In this document: positions 29,318-40,005 of the stretch, one piece after another | Position numbering within the stretch: position 1 is the first letter of the stretch | Layout of the letters: every line of letters starts with the position of its first letter | Assembly: GCA_965240325.2 (NCBI GenBank) | Contig: OZ251236.1 | Span: 1,240,001 to 1,304,000 of the forward strand | Length of the DNA stretch: 64,000 nt | Origin: Rebecca billardiae RCC1528 | Lineage: Eukaryota > Haptophyta | Direction: 5' to 3' | Program-made: the position numbers and the translations under genes | Notes under the pieces: model-generated | What the model was told of the DNA's origin: nothing | Database searches by the model: none | Seen by the model: the letters and a program-made list of their open reading frames with translations, nothing else

Positions 29318-31070
29318 TCAGTACGCGAAGCCAGAGTTGGCCTCGCGCTTGGGCTCGTGCCGCGTGAAGTTGGACGGCTTCTGGTTGCGGCCGATGTGCG
29401 CGTTGATTTCCTGGGCAGGCACGGCCGAGAGGTACCGGCCGTACGAGTTGGCGCTCGTCGCCCACATGGCGCTCTTGCTCTCGATGGGGGCGCGCGAGCC
29501 CGGCACGCGGCGCATGACCACGCCGTCGTCCTCGTCGTGCTGCGCGTAGGGAGCGCTCGCGCGGGGCTGCTGCTGCGGCTGCTGCGGGGGCGGCGCGAAG
29601 CGTGCCTCGGGCAGACCATTCTGAGGCAGGCCTCCGCCATCGATGCGCATGCGCTCGAGCGCATCCGTTGGCGGCCCGCCGTTCTGAGCATGGCTGCCGG
29701 GGGCCGGGGCGTGCCGGTGGCCAGCCGACGGCGCGCGCGGCGGCGACGAGCCGCGCTGGAGGGCGGCGGCTCGTGCGGCCTGCTCGTAGGCCTCGCGCTC
29801 TGGCGGCATCGGCGGCTGCGCTGCCGCGCTTGGGTGTGCGTGCACATGCTCGGGCTCGTCGTAGCTGGGCATGTGGAAGCGCGGCCGTGCGCCGAGCTCG
29901 GCCCTCGCCAGCTCGGCGTCATCCGCCGGCTGCGACGGCGCAGGGCGCGCCACCTCGGGCGCCGGCTTGGGCGCGGCTCCCTGGCCGTCCTCGCGCATGA
30001 GGCAGCCCATGAAGTCATCAAAATTGGGAAAACCCGACGGATCGACGTCGCAGCGCGCCAGCAGCTCGGAGAAGCCGGCCACGGACATGAGCAGACCCTG
30101 CCGGGGCGAGGCAGCCACGGGCGGCGGGGCGGCGGGGCGCGCGCGCACACCGGTCAGGGGTGAGGACGAGGGCGTGTGCGGCGCGCGGGGCCAGGCGGAG
30201 GGAGACGGGCTGCGCCACGCGCGCACGCACCTGCTTCCGCAGTGCGTCCGCCACCTGCGAGATCTCGCCGATCATGCCGTCCTTGTCCCGCGGCAGCGCG
30301 CGCACCTCGCGCGCAATCGCGGCGTGCTTGGCAGCGAGCTCCTGCACGTGCGCGTCGCCGTGCATGTGCTGGTCGAGCGCGTCGGGTACGGCGGCGGGCG
30401 GCGGCGCACGCGCATGCGCGTGCGCGCCACCGATCGAGCCGACGCCGTCGCGCACGCCCACGCTGCTCGGCGGTCCGACGCTGTGTGCGCGCGGTGCTGG
30501 CGCGGCGGCGGCGGCGGCCGACGGCGCCGGCATCCGAAGCTGGTACTGGGAGTAGTCGACGGGGCCGCGCCGCTTGCCGCGGGCGCTGGTCGGCTGGCTC
30601 TGCGCGCTGGCGTCTGCGCCGCCGAAGAGCAGGCTGCCCATGTTGCCCTCACGCCGCGAATGCTGCCCCGCCACCGGGCCAGCCTCGGGAGCCGACATGG
30701 GAACGTCGCGCTGCGGGCCAGGCCCGAGGCCGCGCGCGCGGAGACTGCTCACGCCGACGAGCTTCTGCTGGGGCGCGTCATCGGACGGGCCGGCCAGCAA
30801 GTCGGCGGTGTCGGCGCGACCGCGCACGGGGCGCCGGCCCGTCGCAGGTTGATCGGCAGCCGAGCCGCGGTCGCCGAGGAACGGATGGTTGCTTGAGGTC
30901 ACGTTGCGGTGATGGGGGTTGTGCGGCGCGGCACTCGCCGACTGCTCGCCTGGGAACAGGACGTTGGCCATGTTGTCGCGCTGATTGTCATACCGCAGGC
31001 TGCGCGTCTCGCCCCCCGCGGCGCGCGCGCCGTGCGGAAACATCGGCGCGTTGCCCCCGAGCGGCGGCAT
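29318..31070 (-). CDS. Large low-complexity protein with short NxMxxxLF motifs
   Basis: Exon 1 is 31070-30231 and exon 2 is 30097-29318. The 133-nt intron begins GTGCGTGCG and ends CCGGCAG, phase 0, giving 539 aa. Mostly Ala/Pro/Arg/His-rich and probably disordered, with repeated short motifs: RDNMANVLFPGE, SSNHPFLGDRG, EGNMGSLLFGG. A helical segment sits at the exon junction (EISQVADALRKQ, then MSVAGFSELLARCDVDPSGF, NFDDFMGCLM), resembling a single EF-hand-like or helical hairpin unit. The C-terminus (SAMWATSANSYGRYLSAVPA, then HIGRNQKPSNFTRHEP) has the Tyr/Gly/Phe-Thr pattern seen in microtubule-associated flagellar proteins. This is only a suggestion. The first in-frame ATG (31070) is used; a TTG-led extension exists upstream. 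Confidence 0.6.
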
Positions 31071-31145
31071 GATGGCCCACGCTTCCGTCAACTGCCGATG
31101 AGCCCGAGCGGGAGCGTTCAAAGGCGAAGATCTGTACAGTGGTGC

Positions 31146-31472
31146 TCAAGGCGGACGGTCCGGTCGGCGGCGGTCCGGATCACGAAACGTGAACGACTGC
31201 TGACGAGACTCAAAAGGTGTCGTCGCGGTCGCGAAAGGGCGCGCGCGCGCAGTGCACCAGCCGCCGCTTCGCAGCTTCGCGCTCGCTGGTCGGTTCCGCT
31301 TGCAGCGCCTGCCCTCCTCCGCGACGCAGCACCTCAGGCGGGCACCAGGTGTGCACGTGGCGCATCTCACCATGATGTACGCGGCGTGTGTGTTCCAGCC
31401 CGCGGTGGCTGGCGTCATCGCCGACGCGGCAGCCGCGGCACCCGCGACGAGGAGAACTCTTGGCGTTGCCAT
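31146..31472 (-). CDS. Possible small secreted protein
   Basis: 108 aa starting MATPRVLLVAGAAAAASAMT, a plausible signal peptide, followed by a short Cys-containing segment (VRCATCTPGARLRCC) and a basic, low-complexity tail. It lies on the same strand just upstream of the low-complexity protein gene (75 bp between stop and next start). The tail after residue about 60 is not protein-like, so either there is an unrecognised intron or the frame is chance. Low confidence. Confidence 0.3.
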   Translation of the reverse strand: MATPRVLLVAGAAAAASAMTPATAGWNTHAAYIMVRCATCTPGARLRCCVAEEGRRCKRNRPASAKLRSGGWCTARARPFATATTPFESRQQSFTFRDPDRRRPDRPP

Positions 31473-33460
31473 CGCGCAGCTGGAGGAGCGGTCGGTGAGC
31501 AAAGGCGCGTGCAGACCAGTCAGCACCGCGTCGCCGCTGCGGCGGTTGCGTGCATCTGGCGCAACTGCGAGTGAGCCCAACGAGCAGCACGCCCGTGACT
31601 CAAGACGCGACAGCTGACCTCGTGTGCACCATGTGCTGGATTCGTGGTGGTGGCGCCGAGCGCTCCACGTGCTGCCGAACAGCTCTGCTGACTGTACAAC
31701 ACCTGCCTGGGTACGTGCCCAGGGGCTGAAGCGAGTCCTCTTCCAGCCTCATCTCCAACATCAGATTCGAGGATGGGACTCGTGACTGCGCAGGGCTCTG
31801 CAGCAGCACGACCCGTCACGCTAGTGCTTCGAGCGCTCGACCACTGGGAGTTCTCACTTTCTCCAGTCTCGGTTCTGCTGCTGCTAGCATGACTGCAGGG
31901 CGTGTTGGCAGCAGCACTCGATGCGGCGACGCTCTCGACTCGTCCGCAGCGGTGCTGCGCCACACAGTTCCCTGCTGTACACCACGCACGTGTTCCGCCC
32001 GGAGCATAACTACCGTCACGCCCACGGCCCAGCGAGTCTGACGGAGTGGGCTCGGGCCCGATCCGTCGCGGTCCGTCGGCGTCGGCGTCAGCCAGTACTT
32101 AGCAGTCACTACTCATTGAGGCCCGTCCGTCCACTGACCGGTGGTCCGTGGTGCCTGGTGGCCGTGGACAGAGGCCGTGGTGCCCTCAGCCCTGCTGGCC
32201 GGCCGTCAGCCCCGTACTCGGCTACGTACTATTACCAGCCGCACCCGTGTCCCGTCGGCCGACCGGACTCGGAGGCGCCTGAGGCGGGCGCTCCGCGCTG
32301 GCGCACGCGCGCGACCGCGGCCATCGGCTCCGAGACGGTGCCGTCGTTCTCAGCCACTCGAGGACAACATCGTCGCCCGGACGGAGCTCGAGGCCGCGCC
32401 ACTTGAGGCACCCGAATGATGTGCGGCTTCTCCCCATCCCCCGCGCGCGTGATGAGCTCGGCCTTTCCGCCCGCTGGGGCCGGCGGGAGTGCGGCCGGAG
32501 ACCGAGATCGGCGGAGGCGCCTCACCATCGCCCCCGCTGGTGTTCCCGGCCGGCCGGGCTGTAGAGCCGCAGCGGCGGACCGACTCCCGAGCCAGGCTCG
32601 GAACGCAACCCACGCCTTGTCCGCAAGCAACCTAGTCATTCAGGGCCATCAGGGCTCAGGCTGATGAATCGGAGTGAGTGGCCGTGTACTGTTACTGTAC
32701 GTCAGACCCGCGTGACGGGCGGCCGCTCGGACTCGGACTCACTGAGTCGGAGGCAGTCGGACCGGATGTCCGGCCGACCCGGCGCAGCCGACCGAGACTG
32801 GCGAGAGTCCGACATGTGCTCTCAGTGACTCTGTCTCTGACTCTGTCTCTGACTGTCACTGAGTCACTGCTAAGAGTGAGACACGCAGACCTATATAGTT
32901 ATTAGTCACTATGACATTTAGACGACAGTCAATGATTATGATGAGACAGATGAGAGTCAGTCTCGGTGACTCTGATTAGAGACTCGCGGCAATACTCTCA
33001 CTCTGTCGTCAGCCTCATGGTCATCGCACCCGCACGGCCTCACGGGCTCGGCTGCTCGGACCGGGTCCGGGTGCCGCAGCCCGCGCCCGGCGCAGGCGCA
33101 CTCTGTGACACACTCAGCACTGCTCCGGACGACGGAGTCCCGGGCCCGGCCCGGCGGCCCGCGCCGCGCGTCACTGACTCTCGTCTCCGTCCCCGCCACC
33201 CAGACCCAGTCGACAGATGCCAGTCACCCCTGCTGCTCAAGTCCAAGACGCGCTCCGGTACAGACGGTAGCCCTATATGGCTAGCTACAGGGCCGCCGTT
33301 ACGGGCCCTCGAACGTTACTGAGCGGGCTCCCAGGACTCGTCGGGACTCGAAGCCCGAGGGCAAGGTCCGATGGGCCTCCGTGGCCTCGGGCACGGCAGC
33401 GACGCAGCGTCACTGACCGCCCCCGCCGTCACATGAGCCCTCCTCAGGCTCAGCGTCGCA
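31473..33460. other. Intergenic region with simple direct repeats
   Basis: No gene supported. Contains a perfect 12-bp direct repeat GACTCTGTCTCT x2 at 32827-32850 and sequence rich in GACTC/GAGTC words. All frames are short or Arg/Pro/Ser-rich. Confidence 0.45.
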
Positions 33461-36400
33461 TTAGCGGTACATCGCATACCGGTCCGTCATGGCGACGCGC
33501 TCGCCCATCGCGGCCGACTTGGCCGCCCCGGCTGGCGCCGCCCCGAGCGGGACGGAGAGCACGTTGGGCGTCGCCCACGGCACGTCGGTGATGCGCGCGG
33601 AGGACGTCACCTGCATGGCGCCGCCGCCAGCCGCCCGCCGACGGGCGGCGGTGATGATGTCCGCCGACTGCGCCCGGTGGAGGCGTGCGTGCTGCGGCTG
33701 CGCGGCCGCCGCGGCGACGGCCGACGACGAGGGCGCGTGCCCGGCCGCCGCCGCACCGCCTGTGCCCGGCGACCATGCCGCCTTGGCGCGGCCGGGTGGC
33801 TGTGTGCGCGTGCCCGGCCGCGCGCGCGCGCCTCCGGCCGCGGGCGCGGTGGCGCCGCCCGGCGCGTCGCCGAGCGCGCCCGACGTGGCCGCGCAGCCGA
33901 GGGTCGGGCTTCCGGCGTCGGCGCGCGCGCCCTGCGCCGCCGCTGCGGCTGCGGCGCCTCCGTCTGCGCCGCCGGCAGCGGCGCGCGCGCTCCATGGGCG
34001 CGGCCGTCCGGCGTGCTGAGCGCCTGGCGCGTGCTGATGAGGCACGCGCACTTGCGACGCGCCTGCCAGCTGGCCACCGCCCAGCGCCGATCCGCGGGAC
34101 GGCGCGCGGCCGCCGGCCGGCTCGGCGGGCGGCTCGGCCGCGGGCTGCGCGCGCGCCGGCTGGATGAACTGCGCCAGCAGCGCCTCGAGCTGCGCGTCGG
34201 ACGCGACGGCCAGCCATGCGCGCAGCTCGGCGCGCGACCGATCCTGCTGCGGCGCGCGCGCGCTCGACGACGCGTGCAGGCCGTCCGCGCGCGCAGCCTC
34301 GCCGATCGGGTGCTGGCTGTGCGCCCGGTCGGAGAGCGCAGCCGTCTGCTGCTCGTACGCGCGCATGTACCCACCCAGCTGCTGCAGCAGCGTGTGGCAG
34401 CGGTGCAGCCGGCGCGTGGCGGCGCCGCCCGCGCCCGCGACGCCCGTGTCGGCCGGCGGCAGCGACCACGCCCCACCGAGCTCGGCGCCGCCGATCGCGT
34501 GCCGCGCGGCGACCAGCCTCTCGATCACGTCGAGCCTCGCGTCCATCGCGGCGCCGTCCGCGTCGTCCGCCTCCTCCTCGGCGCCGGGCCGGGCCGAGCG
34601 CGCGCGCGCGCCCGCCGCGCCGCGCGCCGCGCCTGGCGGTGAGCCGCGCGCGCCCGCGACGCCGGCGGCGAGCTGCCTTGCCAGCAGCGCGGCCTCCGCC
34701 TCGAGTTTGCGGTGCACCCGGCGCAGGTAGGCGGCGAAAGCGTCGCGCGCCTGCAGCGGGGAGATGGCGCCGCCGGCCGCGCTGTACGGCGCGCCCGGCC
34801 GCGCGCTGACCGCCGTGCGCTCGGCGCGCGCGCCGAGCGGCGTCGAGCCGCGCGCGGTGAGCGCGCCCGCCGGTGCCGCCGAGCTGTGCGCGGCGTGCGC
34901 GCGCGCGCGCACGCCGGCGCTCGCGGGGCGCGGGCGAGGCGCGCGCGCGGCCGACGGCTCGGCCTGCGTTGGGCTGCCGCTGCGGTCGTGCGCCGCGTCC
35001 GCCGCCGCCCGCCTCTGTGGCGCTGCGCTGCCGTGCCTCTGCCGCGCCTCGACCCCAGCGGCGGCGGCGGCCGAGCTGCGCGCAAGGGCGAGCCGCGCCG
35101 AGTCGAGCGCAGCGGCTGCGGACGAGGCCACGCCGTCGCTGCTCGCGCCGCCATCGCTCACAGTGGGCGAGCCCCGCCCGGCCGAGGCCGGCGGGCCGAG
35201 CGCGCGCGCGGCACTCGCGCCCTCCCTCTCGCCGCGCCGCTCGGCGCCGTCCGCGCGAGAGCCGTCCGGACTCGCGTCCGCGCCAGTGCCGCCGTCAGTG
35301 CCGCCCTCGGCGCGGCCCTCGGCGCGGCCCTCGGCGCGGCCCTCGGCGAGGCCCTCGGCGCGGACAGAGGCCGTGCGGTCGGCGCGCGCGGCCGGCGGTG
35401 TCGAGTCTGCGCCCGGCGCGGCGGCTGTTGGCGGCGCGGCCGTCTGGTGCGGCGGCTCGCGATACGACGGCAGGCTCGGGTGCGCGGCGCCGAGCGACGC
35501 CGGGCGGAGCAGCTGCACGCCCTGCATGTCCACAGCGCCACCGCCGAGCGGCGCGCCGCCACCGGCGCGCGCGCTCGGCTGCTGCGGCCGCTGCGGCCGC
35601 GCATCCTCGTCGCCCCCCGCGGCCGGGCGGTGCGCGGCCGCGTTCGCCGCGGCCGTGGCCGCCGCGTGCCGCGCGGCGCGGTGGCGCCTCAGGTACGCGC
35701 TCGCCAGCGCCACGTTGAGCGGCCGCTCGATGTCGAAGAAGGGCAAATACGCCTGCGACGTCTCCGCTGGGAAGAGCCGCCGCCACCCGCCGCCCTTGGC
35801 GTCGCCCTCGTCGAGCTCCCGCAGCGCGCGGCGCACGTCGGGCGCGTACGCGGACTCCTCGGCGAGCGCGGCGGGGGGCGGCTGCAGCGCGAGCGCGGGC
35901 ACGCCCGCGCGCCCCGCCGTCCCCGCCAGCGCGGCGAGCTGCGCGCGCTCGGCGCGCAGCGCGAGCGCGGCGGGGGGCGGCTGCAGCGCGAGCGCGGGCA
36001 CGCCCGCGCGCCCCGCCGTCCCCGCCAGCGCGGCGAGCTGCGCGCGCTCGGCGCGCAGCGCGTGCGCGGGCTCGCCGCGCGAGAGTCGCTCGTTGGCAGC
36101 GGTCGCGGTGCGCCGCCTCACGTCGCGCAGCCCGCGCTTGTCGTACGGCTGGAAGGAGACGAGCGAGAAGAGGTCGGTGAGCATGGAGGACTTCACCTTG
36201 TAGTCCAGCGGCGCGTCCGCCGCGAGCGACGGCCCGAGGTTCACCTCGAGCAGCCACGGCTTGAGCGTGTCGTCCAGCAGCACATCAAAGCCGAGCAGCT
36301 GGAAGCACGAGCCTCGGTGCGGGGTGGAGCCCTTCAGGTTGGCGAGGACCTGCGGCTCGATCGAGATGGCGGTCTTGATGATCAGGTCGTCGATGCGGCG

Positions 36401-37401
36401 GAAGACCGAGCCGACCGGCACGCCGCGCTTCGCGAGGAACCGCTTCAGCGCGGAGAGCGACCACTTGTTCCCGTAGTCGTCCGCGTCCGCGTGCTGGTTC
36501 TCGACAAAGTTGCGGTTGCGCCGGTTGACCGAGTAGTTGGTCAGGTGCATGAAGTGGTTGTTCAGCCCGTACCGCGAGTTGTGGTACCGCTCGGTGGCGA
36601 AGCGCACGAGGCCCTCGTCGTACAGGTGCACCTTCAGCGGCTCGTACGACGTGATGGCGACGTACTGCCGCGCGCCGCGCGGACGGCAGCACCGCGCGCG
36701 CGCGCGACGATGAGCGCGCGCCCGGCGCACACGCGCGCCGAGCGCGCCGCGCGCGCGCGCGCGCGCACCAGGCGCATGTCGAACTTGAAGCCGTCGACGA
36801 GGAGCGGGTTGGTGACGTACCGGCTGACCACGCACGCGTCGTCCAGCGGCAGCGAGTGCAGCTGCGCGGCGATCAGGATGCCGCGTCCGCACGAGGACGC
36901 GCACGGCTTGGTGATCCACATCGCGTCCTTCGCGCGCGCGTGCTCGGCCTGGAGCTGGTCGTACTCGGCGGGGAGCACGAAGGTGGCGGGGATGAAGTCA
37001 AAGTGCCGCGCCCCGTGGATCTCGCGCATCCGCCCGAGGTTGCGGCACAGCTTGTCCTTGCGCGTGAGCTCGTGCATCTGCGGGAAGCGGTTCACCTTCT
37101 GGTACGCGTTCAGGCTCTGCAGCATGTGCGACTTGACGGGCGAGCCGGTCCAGAGCAGGTTGAACTCGTTGGACGAGGTCGGTCGGAAGCCGTTCGACTC
37201 GAGCACCGCGCGCACCAGCTTGCTCTCCGTCCGCGCCATCCTGTACGTGAGCTGTAACCGGCCCGTGTACGCTACGTCGATGCCGCCAATCGACGGCGGC
37301 ACGCGGAAGTAGAGGTACTCGGTCCGGCCCTGCGGACCGCCTAGAACAACCGAGGGCTCGCCGTCGGCCTCACCCACACCCTCCTCATCCTCGTCCGACA
37401 T
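33461..37401 (-). CDS. TTLL: Tubulin tyrosine ligase-like protein (TTLL4/5-type polyglutamylase)
   Basis: Exon 1 is 37401-36769 and exon 2 is 36664-33461. The 104-nt intron begins GTGCGCGC and ends CGGCAG, phase 0, giving 1278 aa. The TTL catalytic core covers residues about 60-380: SNEFNLLWTGSPVK, KVNRFPQMHELTRKDKL, the ATP-grasp lid WITKPCASSCGRGI, VSRYVTNPLLVDGFKFDMRL, then across the splice YVAITSYEPLKVHLY, HLTNYSVNRRN, DYGNKWSLSAL, CFQLLGFDVLLD, KPWLLEVNLGPSL. TTLLs add glutamates (or Gly/Tyr) to tubulin tails; this pattern is closest to the TTLL4/TTLL5 glutamylases. The position often Arg in KPxASSRGRG is Cys here. About 900 residues of Ala/Arg/Pro-rich tail follow, including a perfect 99-bp internal duplication (35862-36059) and AEGR repeats, with scattered coiled-coil-like helices. 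Likely axonemal or basal-body. Confidence 0.88.
35862..36059 (-). repeat. 99-bp tandem duplication inside the TTLL gene
   Basis: Two consecutive 99-nt copies encode two identical 33-residue units (LALRAERAQLAALAGTAGRA and onward), so the duplication is in frame and appears identical between the copies at the nucleotide level, hence recent or homogenised. Confidence 0.85.
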
Positions 37402-37534
37402 CCCAGCTGCCCGCACACACGCCCGCGGCTCCGCGCCTTGAACGGGCTGGGTGTGTGCACGCAGCCGCTCCCGAACGCCCCGAACTGCCTCGGGCCGCGA
37501 ATGGCCGTGATTTGAAGTGCAACAGAAAATCAGC
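37402..37534. promoter_or_regulatory. Divergent promoter, TTLL / coiled-coil protein
   Basis: 133 bp between start codons of opposite-strand genes; strongly suggests co-regulation. Confidence 0.5.
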
Positions 37535-38629
37535 ATGGCGTCCCGACCCGAGGTTCAAGGCAGGGCTACCAGCGACGATTCGTGTTGGACCTTGGTGCAG
37601 CAGCAGCACTTGAAGCACATCATGCCTCGCGAACGCGAGGCGGCGCGGGACCCTTTGCTGGTCTGGGCGTCGGATGTGCAGCTGGCATCCGCACGGCACG
37701 AGTACGACAAGCTGCGCGAGCTCTTTGAGCAGCCGATCGAGCATGCGCCCACGGCGCCTGCTTCGCGCGTCGCAGCGTCGCACGCATCACCGCCGCCGCC
37801 TGTGTCGTCCGTGTCCGCAGCGGCGGTCGCAGCTGCCAACGCCGCGGCAGCGAACGAAAAAGAGCTCGCACTCACCGAGCACGAAACGATCTGGCGCGCC
37901 GAGGTGGAGCAGCCGCTCCGCGAGGCTGTGCGGGACCTGACGGACAAGCTGAGGCAAGCGCGCTCGGCACACGCTGCCGCCTCGACGCGCGCGCAGCGGC
38001 TCGCGATGTTCAACATGCGGCTGGCGGAGCAGGTGCACACGCAGCGCGCACTGCGCAGGTCATGGGGCTGGTGGCACTCCTCGCAGTTCGAGAAGCGCCG
38101 CTGGGCACGCGTCGAGGAGGTGTGCAGCTTCGCACAGGAGCAGGCCAAGTATGCGCTGCGTGACGCGCAGCGCGCGGAGCGGCTCGCGCAGGCGGCGCGG
38201 CGCGCACAGCAGGGGACCGGGGGCGCGTCGCCGGGCGTGGAGGATGCGGGTGTGGAGCGCGACGAGCCCGGGCACTCGCCCGAGCATGATGAGGCGCTCG
38301 CCCAGGCGCGCGCGGCCCTGCGCGCGACCGTGGCGGACCGAGGCAGCCAGGGCCAACGCCCAACCGTGAGCCCAGCCGGCGCCGGCGAGCGTGACGAGCC
38401 GTACGGGGCATCCGCACGGCGGGCGGCGCGCCTCGAGCATCAGCTCGTGCAGCTCGAGGAGGAGCGGCTCGAGTCGCAGATCGCGTACGATCGGCGCGTT
38501 GCCGCGCTCGAGGCCGAGGTGGCGGAGCTGCGCATCGAGGCCGAGGCGCAGCGAGCGGAAAAGGAGCAGCTGCTTGCTATGCTCGCTGCACTCGACGGCA
38601 CCGGCCGGGGCCGGCCCGGTGCCCGCTGA
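37535..38629 (+). CDS. Coiled-coil protein
   Basis: 364 aa from the ATG at 37535 (a GTG at 37517 is in frame but not a likely start). Residues about 15-60 form helices (WTLVQQQHLKHIM, ASARHEYDKLRELFEQ). A central helix (HETIWRAEVEQPLREAVRDL, TDKLRQARSAHA) leads into QRLAMFNMRLAEQVHTQ, then a Trp-rich spot SWGWWHSSQFEKRRW that looks like a short conserved contact motif. The C-terminal third is a long coiled coil (RRAARLEHQLVQLEEERLES, RVAALEAEVAELRIEAEAQR). No known domain recognised. Head-to-head with TTLL (133 bp), so a cytoskeletal or flagellar role is plausible but inferred from context only. Single exon. Confidence 0.75.
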   Translation: MASRPEVQGRATSDDSCWTLVQQQHLKHIMPREREAARDPLLVWASDVQLASARHEYDKLRELFEQPIEHAPTAPASRVAASHASPPPPVSSVSAAAVAAANAAAANEKELALTEHETIWRAEVEQPLREAVRDLTDKLRQARSAHAAASTRAQRLAMFNMRLAEQVHTQRALRRSWGWWHSSQFEKRRWARVEEVCSFAQEQAKYALRDAQRAERLAQAARRAQQGTGGASPGVEDAGVERDEPGHSPEHDEALAQARAALRATVADRGSQGQRPTVSPAGAGERDEPYGASARRAARLEHQLVQLEEERLESQIAYDRRVAALEAEVAELRIEAEAQRAEKEQLLAMLAALDGTGRGRPGAR

Positions 38630-38771
38630 AGACCTGAGACTGTGCTACGTGCTAAGGCGGCTACCGTTGGCGGCATCAGAATCATGATGACGTACTGCGC
38701 CAGTCGTGTCTCGGACTGTCCGCTGGTAACTAGATACTAGCGGACCGCCCCCGGGGATTACGGACCAATTC

Positions 38772-38803
<32 letters not shown>

Positions 38804-40005
38804 GATTTATAAAGACACAGGCACGATGATTGAGATTTGAGGGCGCTGAGTCTCTCCTGATTCGTCTGTAAGTGTAGTGGTACTGGTCGAAGCTTGCAGC
38901 AGTGGCAGTGGTGTGAGCACGTTGATGACCGCATAAGCATTGACCGGACCTTAGCCCGGGCTGCCGCCGAGGCTGCCGCGCTGATCCTGATGCCCCGCCG
39001 GTGATGTTCCGAGTTGTTACCGTTACGCCCGTTGACTGTTACGACGACTGACGCCGCCACAGACAGACGACGACGACTGAGAGAGGCAGAGAGTGAGACA
39101 CTCAAGTCTCAACTACTCGTCTACGGTCTGTACTTGTAGTCAGGCCTCGGGCCCTCAGGCGGCTCAGGCCAGTCGTCAATCTCAGTCCGATCCCGGACTC
39201 CGTCTGAGCCGTAAGACTGAGCAGAGTAGTGAGAGTAGAATGACCGAGACCGATGAGACCGACTGCCACGACCGTCCGCCACGCCCCGGCACTGCCGCCC
39301 GCACTCGACGGTCTCGTCCGGACGACGAGGCGGCGCCACGGCCGGGCCGGCTACAGAGTACAGGGTCCAGTCGTCGGACTCGGCGACTGCTGTCAGTGTC
39401 GATGACGATATTCAGCCGTACGCCGACTAACTACGCCGTAAGTGATGGCACTATACTCACGACTATTTATTACGAGTAGTATCACGCCGAGTACGCTGTA
39501 GTACGCCGTGTACCGCCGACTACGGACTAGTGTCTAGTCACTCCGACTACGCGGACGATTCCGGACTTCACTGTTGCGGACGATCTCAAGCTAGCACTCT
39601 GATGAGTGATGACGATACGCCTAGCTCACTTAAGTAGCTGCTGACCGGCCTGAGCCCTGACGTGTACTCATCCCGGACTCTCGGGCCAGCCGCCACTACT
39701 GTACCGTAGTTTAAGGTTCCGAGCCCGGGACAGCGGGGACTACCGTCGGACCACTCGGTGCCCGTGCCAGCAGTGGCAGTGAGTGCGGCAGTGAGCGCGG
39801 ATCGGCGGACGAACAAAACCAGGGTGCTGGCGGCCCCGTGGGCCTGTGCCGTGCGTGCATCAAGTTCGGGCAGTTGACCGGTGAATTCCGGTATTGGCGG
39901 CGTACTCGAAGTCGAACGGTAAGCTAGTCGATGCGGAGTACCGACTGCCGACGGCGACGATCGCGTCACAGGCGGCAGGCGCGAGTCGCACACGTGCTGC
40001 TGGCA
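38630..40005. other. Convergent intergenic region with (TA)n
   Basis: Lies between the coiled-coil gene (+) and the Sds3-like gene (-). A pure TA tract is at about 38772-38803, with AT-rich sequence around it. No gene recognised. Confidence 0.5.
38772..38803. repeat. (TA)n microsatellite
   Basis: Uninterrupted TA dinucleotide tract of about 32 bp. Confidence 0.9.

Noticed and set aside
34712-37312. 866-codon plus-strand frame across the TTLL gene
   Set aside because: Antisense low-complexity shadow of the TTLL tail and core.
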